Of a DNA stretch of 64,000 nucleotides, positions 22,723-35,640 are shown in pieces. The translations under genes were made by a program, and so were the position numbers. A model generated the notes under the pieces. That model was not told where the DNA came from. It did not search any database and worked only from the letters and a program-made list of their open reading frames with translations. Position 1 is the stretch's first letter; the number at the start of each line of letters is the position of its first letter. Origin of the DNA: Vitellaria paradoxa (Eukaryota; Streptophyta; Magnoliopsida; Ericales; Sapotaceae); contig CM034234.1 of assembly GCA_019916065.1 (NCBI GenBank), positions 18,242,216-18,306,215 on the forward strand, given 5' to 3'.

Positions 22723-23086
22723 GTAGTTTCTATACTTTCAACAATAGTTTTTCAAATCCTATTGATGCTCTTTTATACAAGTATCTGCATTAATTCATAT
22801 TATTTACAGTAAATGATGTAAATCCAATGTCAACCAATCAAGCTTTATCATCTATACTTTTAGCTATCCAAGTATCTCCTTACAAGAATTTTGACAAACA
22901 ACACTTTGATATCAATTTCACAACTAGCAAATTCCACTATTAGCATAGTACACAAATATACATCTGTATGACATTTAGAAACAATTGAAAACAATCCTTT
23001 ACAAATTGACAAATTGGTTGATACGATGGAAAAGCACAACTATTTTGACTACTCACATGAACTTCAGCATTTCATTTATCTAGTGT

Positions 23087-23238
23087 TATAAGTAAGGAAA
23101 TGGGAAGTTGACATAATTTTGTTATGTGACATTGATTGTAAACTATTGGATTAAAATTCAATACTTCAGATACATTTATTTAATCCAACGGTTCACAATC
23201 AATGTCTTGGTATGTCAGCCCCCAAATTGTATAAGTAA
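23087..23238. mobile_element. short foldback element with 9-bp target duplication
   Basis: The 134-bp body (23096-23229) is flanked by TATAAGTAA at 23087-23095 and 23230-23238. Its arms pair over long stretches: GACATTGATTGT with ACAATCAATGTC, and TTGGATTAAA with TTTAATCCAA. A 9-bp duplication suggests a Mutator-derived MITE. Confidence 0.75.
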
Positions 23239-23739
23239 TCACCCCTCGATAGCTACTTATGAATTTCGCATATTCCTGAAAAATTAAGCAAACTAGTCAG
23301 CTCCATTAACATGAATGGCCACTATCAATAAAAACATGTAAAATTTCAATAAAAGCAAGGTCAAAGGCAGAGAATTAACATTGGATGGCCAAAAGACCAC
23401 TTGGTTAGGAACAAAGCAATCATTTACAGGAAACTTAGGTTGCGTTTGTATTTATGAATTTAAAATCAATGAATTTGGTGCAATTTATTTAACGTAATTT
23501 AGATATGGATTTCAATGTTATTTTGAGTAATTTACGATGATAAATTATGATCACCACAAGAAATTAGTTACTTTAAATTCTTCATAATAATAATAATTCC
23601 CACTCTTTTAGGAAGAAGTGACTCCACTACTTTAGTAGAATTAAAAAATAATTGAGAGATTAGGATAATCTAATTACTAACTTTTTTAGGTATTTGATAA
23701 AAGCTAAAAGCAATGAAACTTCAATTTTGGTAATTTTTT

Positions 23740-23992
23740 TTTTAAACCGTTAATACCTCTTAACTTTCCACAACTACTAATACTTTTTATAGACATAATT
23801 TTTTTTTAGTCATTATCACTTAAGTAAATTTAATTTTGTATTTTTTAGTATTCCATAAATGCTCTTTTTAACCATCCAATACCTTTGCATTTTTTTGTTC
23901 TTTTTAAATGTCACTTAATTATAAATTATTTACTTTTTTTGAATTGAATAAATTATTTACTTAATGTCATTTAAAACCACCTAATATTTTAG
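23740..23992 (-). repeat. AT-rich dispersed repeat, copy C
   Basis: The reverse complement matches copies A and B, including a GGATGGTTAAAAAGAGCATT block that corresponds to GGGTGGTTAAAAGCAACATT in copy A. Confidence 0.6.
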
Positions 23993-24350
23993 AAGAGTTT
24001 CAATATTTTTTATTTTAAATTTATTTAAAACTTAAAAAATATATATTTACTTGAAAAAAAATAAAGTACACACCCACATTTAGTATTCATAATAGTAATA
24101 AACCGCATGATTATATACCTCTCTGCGTTTTCACATACGTGATGTGGAAAAGAACACAAACAATGAAGATGTGCAAGAAATAGTTTAAGGGATTAAAACT
24201 CAGAGTGTCATATATGCATATTTATGTTATATATTTTTAACAAGTTTGTCAGATATTTAATCCCTTCAAATTGATCCTAGACATACGAGAGCTCAAATGA
24301 TGGGAGAAAAAAAAAAAAAAAAAGAAACACTAGATATATGTATAAAAATA

Positions 24351-27300
24351 TCACCTCGACAAATGTGACTGAACACCATTTACAGGTCCCCGGGGAGCAC
24401 TGAATTGTCGCACCCTTCGATCTTGCTCCTTGGTAATACGCATTGTAGCAACTTCCTTTTCCATGGCAGCTACTTCTCTTCTCATCTTTTTGGCCTCAAC
24501 TTCCATTGCCTTATTTAATCTTTCAACCTTCTTTGCCAACATCTGAATAATACACATGAAAAATAATAGTGTATAAAACATATATGTATATATATATATA
24601 GAGACAGAGAGAGAGAGAGAGAGAGAGAGGCAAACTAGACTGATACGTAAAATCTCCCACCTCAATTGCATCATCCTTTTCCTTAAGATTCTGATCTTTC
24701 TCGTGGCCAGCTTTCCGCAGAGTGGTAACTTCTTTCTGTAACATATCATACAAAATCCCAGAAACACAATCTTCATGTTCTGCTTTTGTTTTGTCAATAG
24801 CAGTTCCATTCCCATTCTCATGCAGACAAACCACCTCGCCATTTTGGAATTTAAATTTATCTCCAATATCAGCGTGACCATGATCTTTCTCAGTTGCATT
24901 AGGAAATGGCTGATCTCTATCCAGTGATCGGCTTCCACCGTCGAATGATCTTGATGAGATCTTTGCATTCTTTAGTAACGCACTAGCACTACTGGACTGA
25001 GAGACCCTGAATTGAACATTTACTTTCCTTGATAAAAAGCCATTTGAAGATTGCCTGGATACATTTTCCACTCCACCAACAGATTGGCGTCGCGAAAGTC
25101 CGTTGCTTACGCTTCTTCCTTCAATGGGAATGCGGGTAATGCCATTAGGAGAAGCTTTAAGTTTTTCTTCCAAAACTTTAAATCGTAGTTGGTATTTTTC
25201 CTGTGCAAGCGGGCAATAGCATGAGAAATCTATAGTAGATATAGCAAAAGCAAGGGATGAAAGCAATAAGCTACTCACTTTCAACTGAGCTTCAGCCTTT
25301 GCAGTGCGCTCTGCTGTTGCTAGTTTGTCTCGAAGCTGTTGCATTTCTCCCTACAGATATATATATATATATATATAAATTATGTTATTCTGCTTGGAAC
25401 ATGTATGCATTAAGAGGAGGAAATGACCAAAGAAAGATGCTCCAAAGTAAATTATGAAAATGCAGCGAGTGTTATTTTAGCTCTCCAGTCATTTGCATGT
25501 CTTTCAAATATCATCTCATTTTATACTCACAAGAAAGAGATTTGCAAAATATCATTCCATTACGGAATTACACAAGACACTGGGAAGAGTCTTGATGGTT
25601 CCCAGTGATGTTATATGCTATTTTAAAATATTAAGAATGAGACAAGACGATATGGAAATCAAAGTGGCATATGTGTAAAGTGTGACAACAAACAAGAATC
25701 CAAGGGCATCTACATCCGTCACCAGTGATGTAAAATTCTTTGGGGTTTGTTTGCCGTTTGGAATAAGGATTTATCGAGGGAGAATAAAAGCGGAGAGAAA
25801 AGGTAGGAAAGTAAAATAAAATAAAAAATGTTAAAATTATTTTATTTTATCTTTTGGTAAGGTTAGGAAAAGGAGAATGAAATAACTCAATTTTCTCCGC
25901 TTTTCTTTCCCATCCATAAATCCTTGCTCCAAATACACCTTTAGTGACTATGGTAATAATCTAGCATTTGGATTGATTAAGGAACATTGGGATTAGAAAT
26001 ATCATAGAAATAGAAATTGAAATTGAACCATAACATGCCTGAAAGAATCTTCTTTCTTCAAGCCATTGCTTCACAGGCATTACTTTGTCATTGGCATCTT
26101 TCCACTCATTTGCAACTACAACAGCAACCCGATTAGCAGTAACCTTTGCACGAGCTAGTTCTCTGTCCAGAGTTCGTTTCTCCTCCTACATATGATCTCA
26201 AGTGAGAACCAGATTCATAAAGACATCAAAAACTATGGATGGCCACCAATTATTTCAAGACAATTGCAAGAATTATATAGGCATAGTTGCTCATTACATT
26301 CATTTCTTGCACTTTTCTCTGGTAATCACGCACGGTATTGGCAGCAGCCCCACCAGCCAAAACGGCCTCCTCAAGTTCATGAACAGTTTGGGTTAACTTT
26401 TCAACCTCTTGAACTTTTTGCCGATGCATTTTGTCTAGTATTTTATTCTCCTCCTAAACCCAAAGGAACAGATAATATCTCAGATTTTGTGCAGCAGCAG
26501 TTGATGCCAAACCATATGCAAGGTCTTAAAGGAGAAATTTCAGAGATAATAAAACCTGGCATATTTCTATCTGCTTCATTAACTCTTGGTTTTTGTTTTG
26601 CAGATCATCAACCAAGGCAGCTTTTGCCAAAGCCATCTCAATAGTTCTCTCAGCCTCCAGCAAAGCAGCCTCCTTAGATTTTGTAAGACGGTCCAGTGCT
26701 CTGTTGTCATCCTGAAGCTTTGCCACCTGAAAATTCAAAATCTTGTAATAATTAGAGACTTAGTATTAAGAAATAACAATTTCCTACAATGGCTTTAAAA
26801 CTTTCATAAGGGGGACCTAGAAAGGCTGTAAGAAGTTCAAAAGGGAACAAATTTAAAGGAGGAAGACTTTAGGAATTGGCTGGGACTTCATGGTGCGACT
26901 TCTTGCGAAGTCTCAATATCAAGCTTCAATTTTGGTCTATGTTTCTTTGGGTAAACATGCTGCTGATGTCTTTAGTTCAGCATTCTTTAATTTAGGAGTA
27001 AAAAAAGACTTGCAATTTAAAAATTCTTCAGAAATGGTCCTTTCCACTGATCCCTGTTACACCCAAGATTCAATGACGAGCAAGTTTTAAGACAAATTTT
27101 CAAAGATTGTGCATTTAAGAATTTTGTGATATAATAATCCTAGAACTAGGCGAGATAAGTGGCTGATCCAAATTTCATCTTCTGGGGAAGTGCATAAAAA
27201 ATTAATATTTTGGTTTACTACTCCATCACCCCAATTTTAATTTAATATCATACTACTCCATCTCCCCAATTTTAATTCAACTGATACTAAAGGAAATGAA

Positions 27301-30300
27301 AATTAATTAGTTTTGTTACTTTCTTTCTCTACTGTTGTAGCCCCAAAACTTTATATTCTTTGCCCAACTAAAACCCTTCCTCAAAACTTTATTGGCCCCC
27401 AAACTTCATAAATTGTTAACCTTCTCCCACAAACTTACAACTAATAATCTGTGAAGAACATGAGCAAGTATAGAGTGTTACTTCACACCATTCTATATCA
27501 ATCATGATATTTAAGAATGGATGATGGCAAGTGAACAATAAAACATTGCTAAGTACAGCATGGCTACGACTCATGAGCAAAGAAATAAATTTAGAAGTCA
27601 TCGCGAGAAAAACTTGATATTTACCTCCAACCGAGCTAGTTTTAGCTCTGCCTCAAGGGGTGCAATAATGGCCTCAATGGGAGGAATCTCATCATCTTTC
27701 TGAGCAGCATGGACTCTTCGAATGGTTGCTTCTGCTGCAAATTGTCCAGCCAGAGCTTCTTTTTTCTCATTGTTTATCTTCTTAATCTCTAGGTTCTAGA
27801 AAATTATGATTAATTAGTTGATCAGTGCATGCATTTAAGACTGGATATGTAAAGTGTGTGTGTGTGTGTGTAGGGCCTGATGGGATCCTTTCAACAGGCT
27901 GCAAGAATCACTTCTTACATACCTTGCTTTCTAGAAGAGCTTCGGTTGCTTTGAGCTTCTCATCGACTTTCTTCAGCTCATCAGTTAGCTAAAATGGCAT
28001 TGACAATAGTCAATGAGCATGCAAGAGAGCCTTAATTGAAGACCTTTTAATTCAAGAGTTCAGTATTAAGCTTGATTCATTGTTACCAAATTTGTACAAG
28101 TGAAGACAGATCTTTCAACTTGAAGAATAAGGCACAAAAGTATACATAAACCTAGTTCTTATCCAAATAGCTCCAATTATTCATTTACTTACTTTGTAAC
28201 TTGAATATGAACTGTACAGATTGGAGAAAAAGGAACAAAAGCAATGAAAAAAATACATAAGCACATCAAGGTAAACCATCCATAGGAAGAATCAAAAGGC
28301 CGTCAATTGCAAGAAATCAAACATCAAAAGATTTATTCTTGAACACTTCTATATTTGTGTCAGATCCATGTCGGACAAGTGTTGGATACGACACTTCTTA
28401 GACTCATTCATACACGTCATATTATTTTTATGTATTTTTAAACTGGACACACTTTGAACAAATAGGGCTACATGCATTTATTACTTAGGCAGATATAAGA
28501 CATATTATAAGATTAACAATTAATCTCTCCTTAAAATATATCCAAAAAAAAAAAAAAAACAAATTCTCCATTAAATTTCTCAAGAATTCTAAATTTTTCA
28601 ATTTGTTTATACATAGAATTTCTAAGATAAATTTTAGGACTAAGTTCACACTACATTCCAATATTTAGCATATAGACAATAATTTCTTAATATTTTAATG
28701 CTTGTACATATTATATAATATATATATATATATATATATTTGTTGCCATATCTTATTCATGCCATGTCTTGAGTTGTCTAAAAATTGACATGTCGGTGCC
28801 TAGTGAAGTCAAACCTGTGTCCCATGTATCCAAGCAAACATTTGATTTATTAAACTCACACACAAATAGTTTAGGAATTTAGTCATGCAAGAATAAAAGC
28901 AAAGGAGAAACTAGTTCACATTTTAATCAAAAAGGAGAACTTCCACCATACTTGTAGTTTATCCTTGCAACCAAGTAATGGATTTTATATAAGGTGATTG
29001 GAAGATCAATATCATTTTAGACTAAAAAGCTTCCTATGTATACAAAAGCAACACAAAGATAAGTGTCCTTAATATTTTCCATGTCATTAGTTTGCTATAA
29101 TGTGTGTTGAGTTGATCAAGCCAACCATAGAAGTCTACAAAAAATGTGGGAAAATTTTGTAAGTGCACCTGTACGTTTGGGCATACAAGTAATATTGTTG
29201 ATAAATAGGTAGGCCTAAGCAGTACATTTTCACCCCTGCCAATTGATGGTTTTGCCAAAAATAAATAAAATTCAAGACTCTATACTAGCCTATAATTTGA
29301 TGAGTGTGGATTCAAGTGACAAGGCTTATACACTTCTTAAATGACATAAAATCATGCAATTAATTTGTATTGGAATTGATTTGTAGAGTTTGATAATTTT
29401 TTGCAATTCAAAACTTAAATTCCAATCAACCTGTAATTGGAATTGATTTGTAGCATCATTGTCCAATTTGCCAGCCCTAGCGAAGGGTCCATCTAGGAGC
29501 TTCCCTGACCAAAATACATATTGGTGTCGAGAACGTGTAAATCCAAACCCGAGACTGCATGCAAACCTTCCTTTTCACATCAGCTGCCAATTTTCACTTG
29601 ATTTTCTTCGTAAATTTTCCATGGGGTATTTCTGTGAGATTTTTTATAGGAGTTGTCCCTTTCATTAATCCACCTCAGCAAAGAATTTGAGTCTTTCTGC
29701 CTTGATGTCCAAGGCAATCTTACTCAGGTCCTAGCTTCAGTTTCCATCACACAGGTTGACAACACAAGCACAAAGCTGGAGTGGCCTGTGGCCTGGTTGT
29801 ATATCTTGTGGATGGTGTACGACAGTCAGAAAAAGAAAAAGAAATTGAAGTTTTTCACGCAAGCCATGTCGTTATTTTTCTTTATTGACATGGTTCCACT
29901 TGTAAAAGATTAAGAGAAATAGTTCCAAATAATGAGACATGTGCATTGATAAAAAAGAAAAGAAAATAAAGTAATAACTAGCCAAACCAGAGATATGTGT
30001 CATCTTTTTATACTATCTTTGCCTAAATTTTAATAAAATCTGATGTGAAATTTTTTACACCTAGATTAATTATACAAGTGGAGTACGTATCGCTGCACAC
30101 ACAAAATAGCCCTGTACATATCCCTCCACATAACATAGCAGCTTGTTGATAGAAGAAAAATAATTGCAGAAGGTGCTGACATAGGCAGATTATTGGAGCT
30201 AAATGAATTGTAATACCTCTTCTACTGCCTTCTCCTTCAGACGTTCAGAGTGCTTCAATGCTTTGATTTCTGCAACTGCATCCCCCAATTCCCTCTCTTT

Positions 30301-32000
30301 ATCTGCAGATATGGAGAAACAAAAATATACTTTATCATATAACAGGACTAACTGCAGTCTACATTTAAAAGTGTACATATTCGTGGGCAGGGGGGTTGGG
30401 GGAAGACTTAAAAGAAAACTCTTTTTTGAAGTACTTAAACACCCTTTGCGTCACCGTCAATTGCTTTATAGGATGGGCCTCAAACAAATGTTGTATTAAT
30501 GGAAATGAGACCTAATAACGTTTTCATTTGCTTGCAAGTAGGGGCGTACAAATACCGGAACCTCCAAAAAGGGAGCCAATCTGATCACTTTGGTTCAATT
30601 TTATTAGATGTTCGATTTGGCTTTAGGTCTTAAAAGTACCAACCTGATTTTTTGTTGGTTCCTTGGGTTAGCCTCTTTCAAGCTCCGAATGAAACTAACT
30701 TGAACCAACCTGATTTTTTGCTTACTTTTCTTCACAAAATCAATAGCTATATTACTGACCCCTTTTCAACTGATTAAAATCAGATTGGTTTGGATCTTTG
30801 TGATGATTGGTTCGATTCAATGTGGTGATCTGTTTGGTTCTAGGTGTAATTTGAACCTGAACCCAATTGACTCATGCATACCCTTGAATGCAATAACAAA
30901 AAATTGACCATAATGCCATAATAAATTTAATATTCAAAGCTAGGTTCTTCATGATCATAAAGGAGAAACATGCAGATATAATATAGTAAATGGAATCTTT
31001 TATTTTATTTTTTGATCAATGGTAGTATCTTATCAAATAATTATACAAATTATTATTTTTCTTCAAATCCTACCAACAAAATATTGTTTGCATCTTGAAG
31101 TAGCAGTTTTCATAAAATGTTAATAATTCAAAATTCCCACAAAAACAAAAGGGATGCTCCATCTCAAGGCAATTGATAACCTACACTTCAGCATATAAAT
31201 ATAAACAAGTTTAAAGCGAGGAGTAATTATAATTACTGCGTAGTAGTGTAATCGGGTGTGCTATCTTCTTCCCTTTTTTTTCTTTTTTTTTTTTTCAAAT
31301 CAGGATGGAGAAATAAGTATAAAAAAAAAAAAAAAATCCAACAGAACTTCCACTGCAAGATTCTAATTTAGAGAGAGTGTAGGACTAATTTCAGTCCAAA
31401 CAAACAGAGGCCAAAAAACTAATCCCAGCATCACCAAACAGAAATGCACAATGATTAATATTAAAATTTCTTATAAAAAGAAATAGTGTGAAAATAGTAG
31501 TAAATACATATGTAAAAGCAACAAACAGCCAAAATAGCAAAATTAAAAGGCGATGTGAGAATTTATTCAAAGAAGATTTTAACTTTTCAGAACAATAAAA
31601 AAATTGTTTTTTACGTACAATTCTCATACAAGGAAAAAGCCAAAATTTCCGTCTGTTACCACGGAATTGAAACTTGTCGGGAAAATATAACTAATATAAG
31701 CCTTCATTTTCCGTTGTCCCTGCATGTTGCTCGAGTAGAGAGAGAGGGAGAGAGAGAGAGAGAGAGAGATGGGGGGGGTAAGAACCTCTGACTTCATTCT
31801 CAAGGCGATTGAGCTCAACCTTAAGTGGATCGGAGCCAGTGCAAGAGGTTGATGAAATCATCGACCTCGGAGCCGGCGCGGGAGAACGCGGCCGGCTTCT
31901 TGCGCGACTTGAAAGAAGACGACGTATTGAGGGCCGTCGGCTTCACTGACTGCGACGCCGGCGTGGCCTCGCCGTTGCTGCTAACGTGAGTGTTCGCCAT
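24351..32000 (-). CDS. MAP70: microtubule-associated protein 70 (MAP70), 10 exons, frameshift in exon 1
   Basis: Plant-specific coiled-coil protein of cortical microtubules. Exons on the minus strand: 31786-32000, 30217-30302, 27923-27988, 27625-27795, 26556-26726, 26298-26453, 26039-26185, 25279-25350, 24661-25200, 24351-24542. Junctions keep frame from exon 2 onward. The intended product is about 604 residues, the family's usual size. Family signatures are plain: LLH..SDPLKVELNRLENEV, RRVHAAQKDDEIPPIEAI, VAVVVANEWKDANDKV, FSAPRGPVNG. Exon 9 (180 codons) holds a Ser-rich linker. Exon 1 has an extra base at about 31838, after codon 54, which brings a stop at 31823-31821. An in-frame ATG just upstream of the break, in the frame of the rest of the protein, could still give an N-truncated product. 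The intron after exon 7 starts with GC. Introns hold several MITEs. Confidence 0.93.
25356..25378. repeat. AT dinucleotide repeat
   Basis: A run of alternating A and T just upstream of MAP70 exon 8, within the intron. Similar AT and GA runs lie at 24585-24630, next to exon 9. Confidence 0.8.
25741..25943. mobile_element. MITE in MAP70 intron 7
   Basis: Left arm contains AAGGATTTAT and AAAAGCGGAGA. Right arm, reversed, has AAGGATTTATGGATGGGAAA and AAAAGCGGAGAAAA. Arms are about 50 bp, the body about 200 bp, with no coding potential. Confidence 0.65.
28340..28830. other. repeat-like block in MAP70 intron 2
   Basis: Phrases such as GTCGGACAAGTGTTGGATAC and ACATGTCGGTGCCTAG resemble a widespread plant repeat rich in GTGTCGG motifs. 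A weaker relative with CACGTCCGTATCCCATGTC lies at about 54570-54620 in an AVT1 intron. There is no coding signal. Confidence 0.3.
30539..30890. mobile_element. hAT-type MITE in MAP70 intron 1
   Basis: Starts TAGGGGCGTACAAATACCGG and ends near CATGCATACCCTTG, an imperfect inverted match. The TAGGGG(C/T)GTA start resembles the ends of the hAT element at 46939-50191, so the two may be distantly related. No clean 8-bp target duplication was found. Confidence 0.5.
31740..31770. repeat. GA repeat beside MAP70 exon 1
   Basis: A run of GA dinucleotides (CT on the gene strand) followed by a G8 run, immediately inside the first intron donor. Confidence 0.8.
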
Positions 32001-32058
32001 TGGAGATCCTCTACTTTATTACAGCAAGATTTTGAGTTCTGTCGATGTCTTGAGAATG

Positions 32059-32064
32059 TATATA
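32059..32064 (-). promoter_or_regulatory. TATA-like box of MAP70
   Basis: On the gene strand CTATATAC lies about 60 nt upstream of the MAP70 ATG (32000). That spacing would leave a 5' leader of about 30 nt. Evidence is sequence and position only. Confidence 0.35.
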
Positions 32065-32210
32065 GGGGTGAATTAAGTAGGGGTCTAGGCGGGGTTTAAA
32101 TTTAAACAAATACTTGAACGACGGCGGCCGCTCGGGTCGGGTACGCATTTGTGTGACACCATAACCCGTGATATTTTGATGGTGTTCAATTGAATTTACA
32201 CATATTTAGA

Positions 32211-32355
32211 AGGTGTTTGGTTTGTCAAAATTTATTAAAATTTATTAACTTTTTACTAATTTTTTTATTTCTTTCAATTAAATTTTACTGCATATCATTT
32301 TTATATTAATTTTTTTATAATTTTATTGTACTTTTTTGTCATCCAAATACCTCAC
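32211..32355. mobile_element. MITE of about 145 bp
   Basis: Starts AGGTGTTTGGTTTGTCAAAA and its reverse strand starts AGGTATTTGGATGACAAAAA. These are clear inverted ends around an AT-rich body. Confidence 0.6.
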
Positions 32356-32356
32356 T

Positions 32357-32572
32357 AAGGCTAATTTGAGAAATAAAAAAACTAACTTTTTTTATCTATT
32401 TAGAAAGGAAAAAAGTTAGTTTTTAATTTTTTGTTAATTTAATATTTTTATCTTTATAATTTAAAAGAAATTAAAAATATAAGAGAATAAATATGGTCAA
32501 TTTAAAAAAAAAAGTCAAAAAACTAAATAGGTAGAAGATGAGTAGTTAGATATAACTGTCAAACGCGTACTA
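32357..32572 (+). repeat. dispersed AT-rich element, copy 1
   Basis: Core phrase: AAAGTTAGTTTTTAATTTTT, then TTAATTTAATATTTTTATC and ATATGGTCAATTTAAAAA. A copy at 38396-38590 has the same order of blocks; another at 35408-35640 is reversed. Confidence 0.5.
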
Positions 32573-33956
32573 AATTTATCAAATCAAACATAAATCCAGT
32601 TGAAAAATAAATAAATTAAAATTTTTGTTCAATCTTTACTTAATCTCATAAGAAATTTATTTTAAACAAACTTTTAATAAGTTATTCACAAATCGAACTT
32701 ATGTTTTTTTTTTGTTGGTCTAAAAGTTATATAGATCATAAATGTAAATTATTTAATGAATCTGTTATATTTTTTTAAATAACATTAACTTGTTATTGGC
32801 TTTTGTATTTTTTTTTAAACTCAAAAATATGACTCTCAAGGTAATAATTCTCCTACGTGATTTTAACTTATTTTACTTAATTCTTACTAATATTGTTGAG
32901 TTATTATGATTTTTTTAATTTTTTTTTAAATCATTGGTATGTTAAGAACCAAACATGCAATAAATAAAGCACGAGTAAGAGGAGGTGGATTGTAGTAAGT
33001 GTTGAATTTTGGTAAATAATAATAATAATAATAATAATAAATGTTTTTATTATTAATATTGAATTTGGGCTGCCGGGTAAAGACAACAATGACCCGAAAT
33101 TCTAATCCAGTGGAGCATTTGAAGTGGGGTAATGATTTGGTAATGATTTTGATCAAGCCGCTATATATAGATTTTGATCAAATAACGATCACGTTTACTA
33201 GCAAATTAAAGGGCATATGGGTGGGGTCCATCTTCAGTTAGGATGGGTCCTCAGTGACTGTGGCTTCGAACTTCTTCATCTTTACGACATCCAACGGCTA
33301 TATTAAATTTTTGGCCTTAATCGCAACGATCGGTGCTTGTGTGGCAGAGTCACATGTTTGCAAAGCATTTGATCGTGAAGGTGAGTAGGATGCGTAATCA
33401 TTAAAATGTAATTATTAATTTTTGGAGTACCTACTTGTATAATTGTATCTTAATTACATATTTTTAATAATATTTATTTTAAAATTGAATATATATTTAT
33501 AAATGTTTTAGTGATATTATTTTGGACTTTTATGCATATAAAAGTTAGTATTTTATTCTTCTTGTTTTGTTATATTTTTAAATATATATACTTTCACTGT
33601 GTTTAGAGTTCTAAAAATTACTGAAAATTTCTACAAAACTTTTTTTTTATCTCAAACCAGGTGAATCTTTATAAAATCTCTATAAATGTCTATAAATTTC
33701 AGTGAATTTCTACAAATTTCAATAAAATATTTATAAATTTAAAAAAAAATCAGTATAAAACATCAAAAATTATCTATAAGAATGCACCATTCTACTATTC
33801 ATCTCTATTTTTTTATGATTTATTAGTTGCACTCTAAATATTAAAAAATAAGTCAAATTACATTTTATTTCAATTTTTATAACTTCAAGCCACGCCTTTA
33901 TGTCTTGTACTAAAAATATTTTCTATCCATCTTTGCTCATAGACCTTCAATGAGAA

Positions 33957-34070
33957 TGACCTTTGGCTGAGTGGCAACTGGTTCTTTCGCCTCCTCACCC
34001 ACCCGGGTTGATTTCCTGGAGTGTCTTCCCCCCTCCCCTCCCACTTACTAATCAAAAAAAAAAAAAAAAA
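33957..34070 (+). mobile_element. tRNA-derived SINE
   Basis: A-box TGGCTGAGTGG at 33964-33974, B-box-like GGGTTGATTTCC at 34005-34016, then a CT-rich body and a 17-nt A-tail (34054-34070). TGAGAA occurs directly before (33951) and directly after (34071), so a target duplication is present. The RNA polymerase III box spacing fits a tRNA-derived SINE. Confidence 0.75.
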
Positions 34071-35407
34071 TGAGAAGGGAGACAGATATTAATAAGGTGG
34101 TGTTTGACACACTAAAAAAATAAAAAAATTAACTTCTATTATTTTTTTTTTTTGACTTTTTCAGTTTTCTCTACCAAATACAAAACTAGATTTTTATCAA
34201 CTTTATTTAATTTTTACTATCTTTTTAACTTTGAACAAAAAATTTTCAACTTTCTCCATTTTTCTTCAATTTTCTCTAATTTTTATAAATTTTTATTAAA
34301 CACCCATCTAACAAACAAAGTGTTACATACTAGCCTCATATACAAAATTACATTTTTTTGGTGTGCCAGAATGACCCCTAATGGATAAAGGAAAATAATA
34401 TTTTCTTGAATTCGCAGCCTCATGATTTTAAAAAGTGATACAATTAATATAACATTATCAATTATAATAATGTAAATACAAAGTGTACTAAGATGTAACG
34501 AGAGTTTAGTAGAAATAAAATGGGTTTCAAAGAGTGAAAAAATTAATTGTCATGACTTAATTATAAATCTAATAGAATTTAATTATAATTAACTTTAAAA
34601 TAAAAATAAAAAATAAAAATATTTAATTAGAATACAATTAATATAAAATAAGAAAAAAATCACATTAGATACAATCAAATCGTGAGAGTAAATTTTCCAT
34701 TGTAACCTTTCAAAAAAAAAAAAATTTCCATTGTAGCCCTCGAAAACCCGGTATAATAACGAGGGGGCAACAGTTAAAAAGACAAAAAAAAAAATCCAAA
34801 ACCAAAATATTACTTTTTAAATCACAATCCATTCAGTTGACATATTCAAAAATCATATCACGACTAGTTGACATCAAAAGTATTTCGCTTGTTTGTAAGC
34901 AAAGACATATATATTCGTAATTGGAGAGTGAGGTACAGAACACCCGTGTGGTAGGAGAAAGGGCACATGCATCTGCAAGTTTAGACTCACGCTTTGTCTC
35001 GCTAAGGCATCGCATGTGCGCTCTCTTTCGGTTCAACCCCCACCGCCATGTGCTCCTGTCCGTCTTATCTCTATCTCTCTCTCTCACTCTCTCTAACAAC
35101 TTTCTTGTTTTCTCTCTCTTCATTTTCCGTTCGTTCCAATGCACTTAGGTGGGTGGATGGCAACAAAAATAAATAAATAAATAAATAGTGTAAATATGAC
35201 ACACGATAAAATTTAATGAGAAAAAATTTTAAAAAAAATTTATAATTTTTTTTTAATTTTTATAAATTCTAACATGCCAAACAATACCCAATAAAAATAT
35301 CACCATTTCTATCATCATTTTAACTTAATAAAAATATCACCATCCTTTTAGTATCGTAACCTAATACTTAATGAAATCTTTCAATTCTATTACACTTTTT
35401 TTATAGT

Positions 35408-35640
35408 TTCAGGCTGTGTCTCTTTTAAGTTTTTAAGGCTTTTAGGCAACCATAGCTAAAAATTAATTTTAATTTTTGACTATTTAATTTTGTATTTTTT
35501 ATTTAAAAATATCAAAATTACCCTATTATATTTAAAATTTTTTTAAGTGATGAAAGATAAAAATATCAAATTAACAAAAATTTTGAGAGTTAACTACTAA
35601 AAATTTAATTTTTTTTTTCCTTTTCAAACACAAAAAAAAA
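35408..35640 (-). repeat. dispersed AT-rich element, copy 2
   Basis: Reverse-oriented relative of 32357-32572 and 38396-38590. It starts near GGCTGTGTCTC and its reverse strand carries the TTAATTTGATATTTTTATC block. Confidence 0.45.

Larger units (their letters stand above)
19014..24350. other. gene-free intergenic DNA rich in MITE-like repeats
   Basis: No coding region is supported over more than 5 kb. It contains three copies of an AT-rich repeat family and two foldback elements, listed separately. The stretch 19600-19900 is made of drifting TTCTAAAATATT-like phrases. Positions 21230-22330 look like ordinary unique DNA without a recognisable protein. Confidence 0.5.

Noticed and set aside
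29459..29913. Open frames of 69 and 86 codons in MAP70 intron 2
   Set aside because: No recognisable domain, and they lie between clearly spliced exons of the opposite strand.
33964..34016. A functional tRNA gene from the A and B boxes
   Set aside because: No cloverleaf can be drawn. The A-tail and target duplications identify a SINE.
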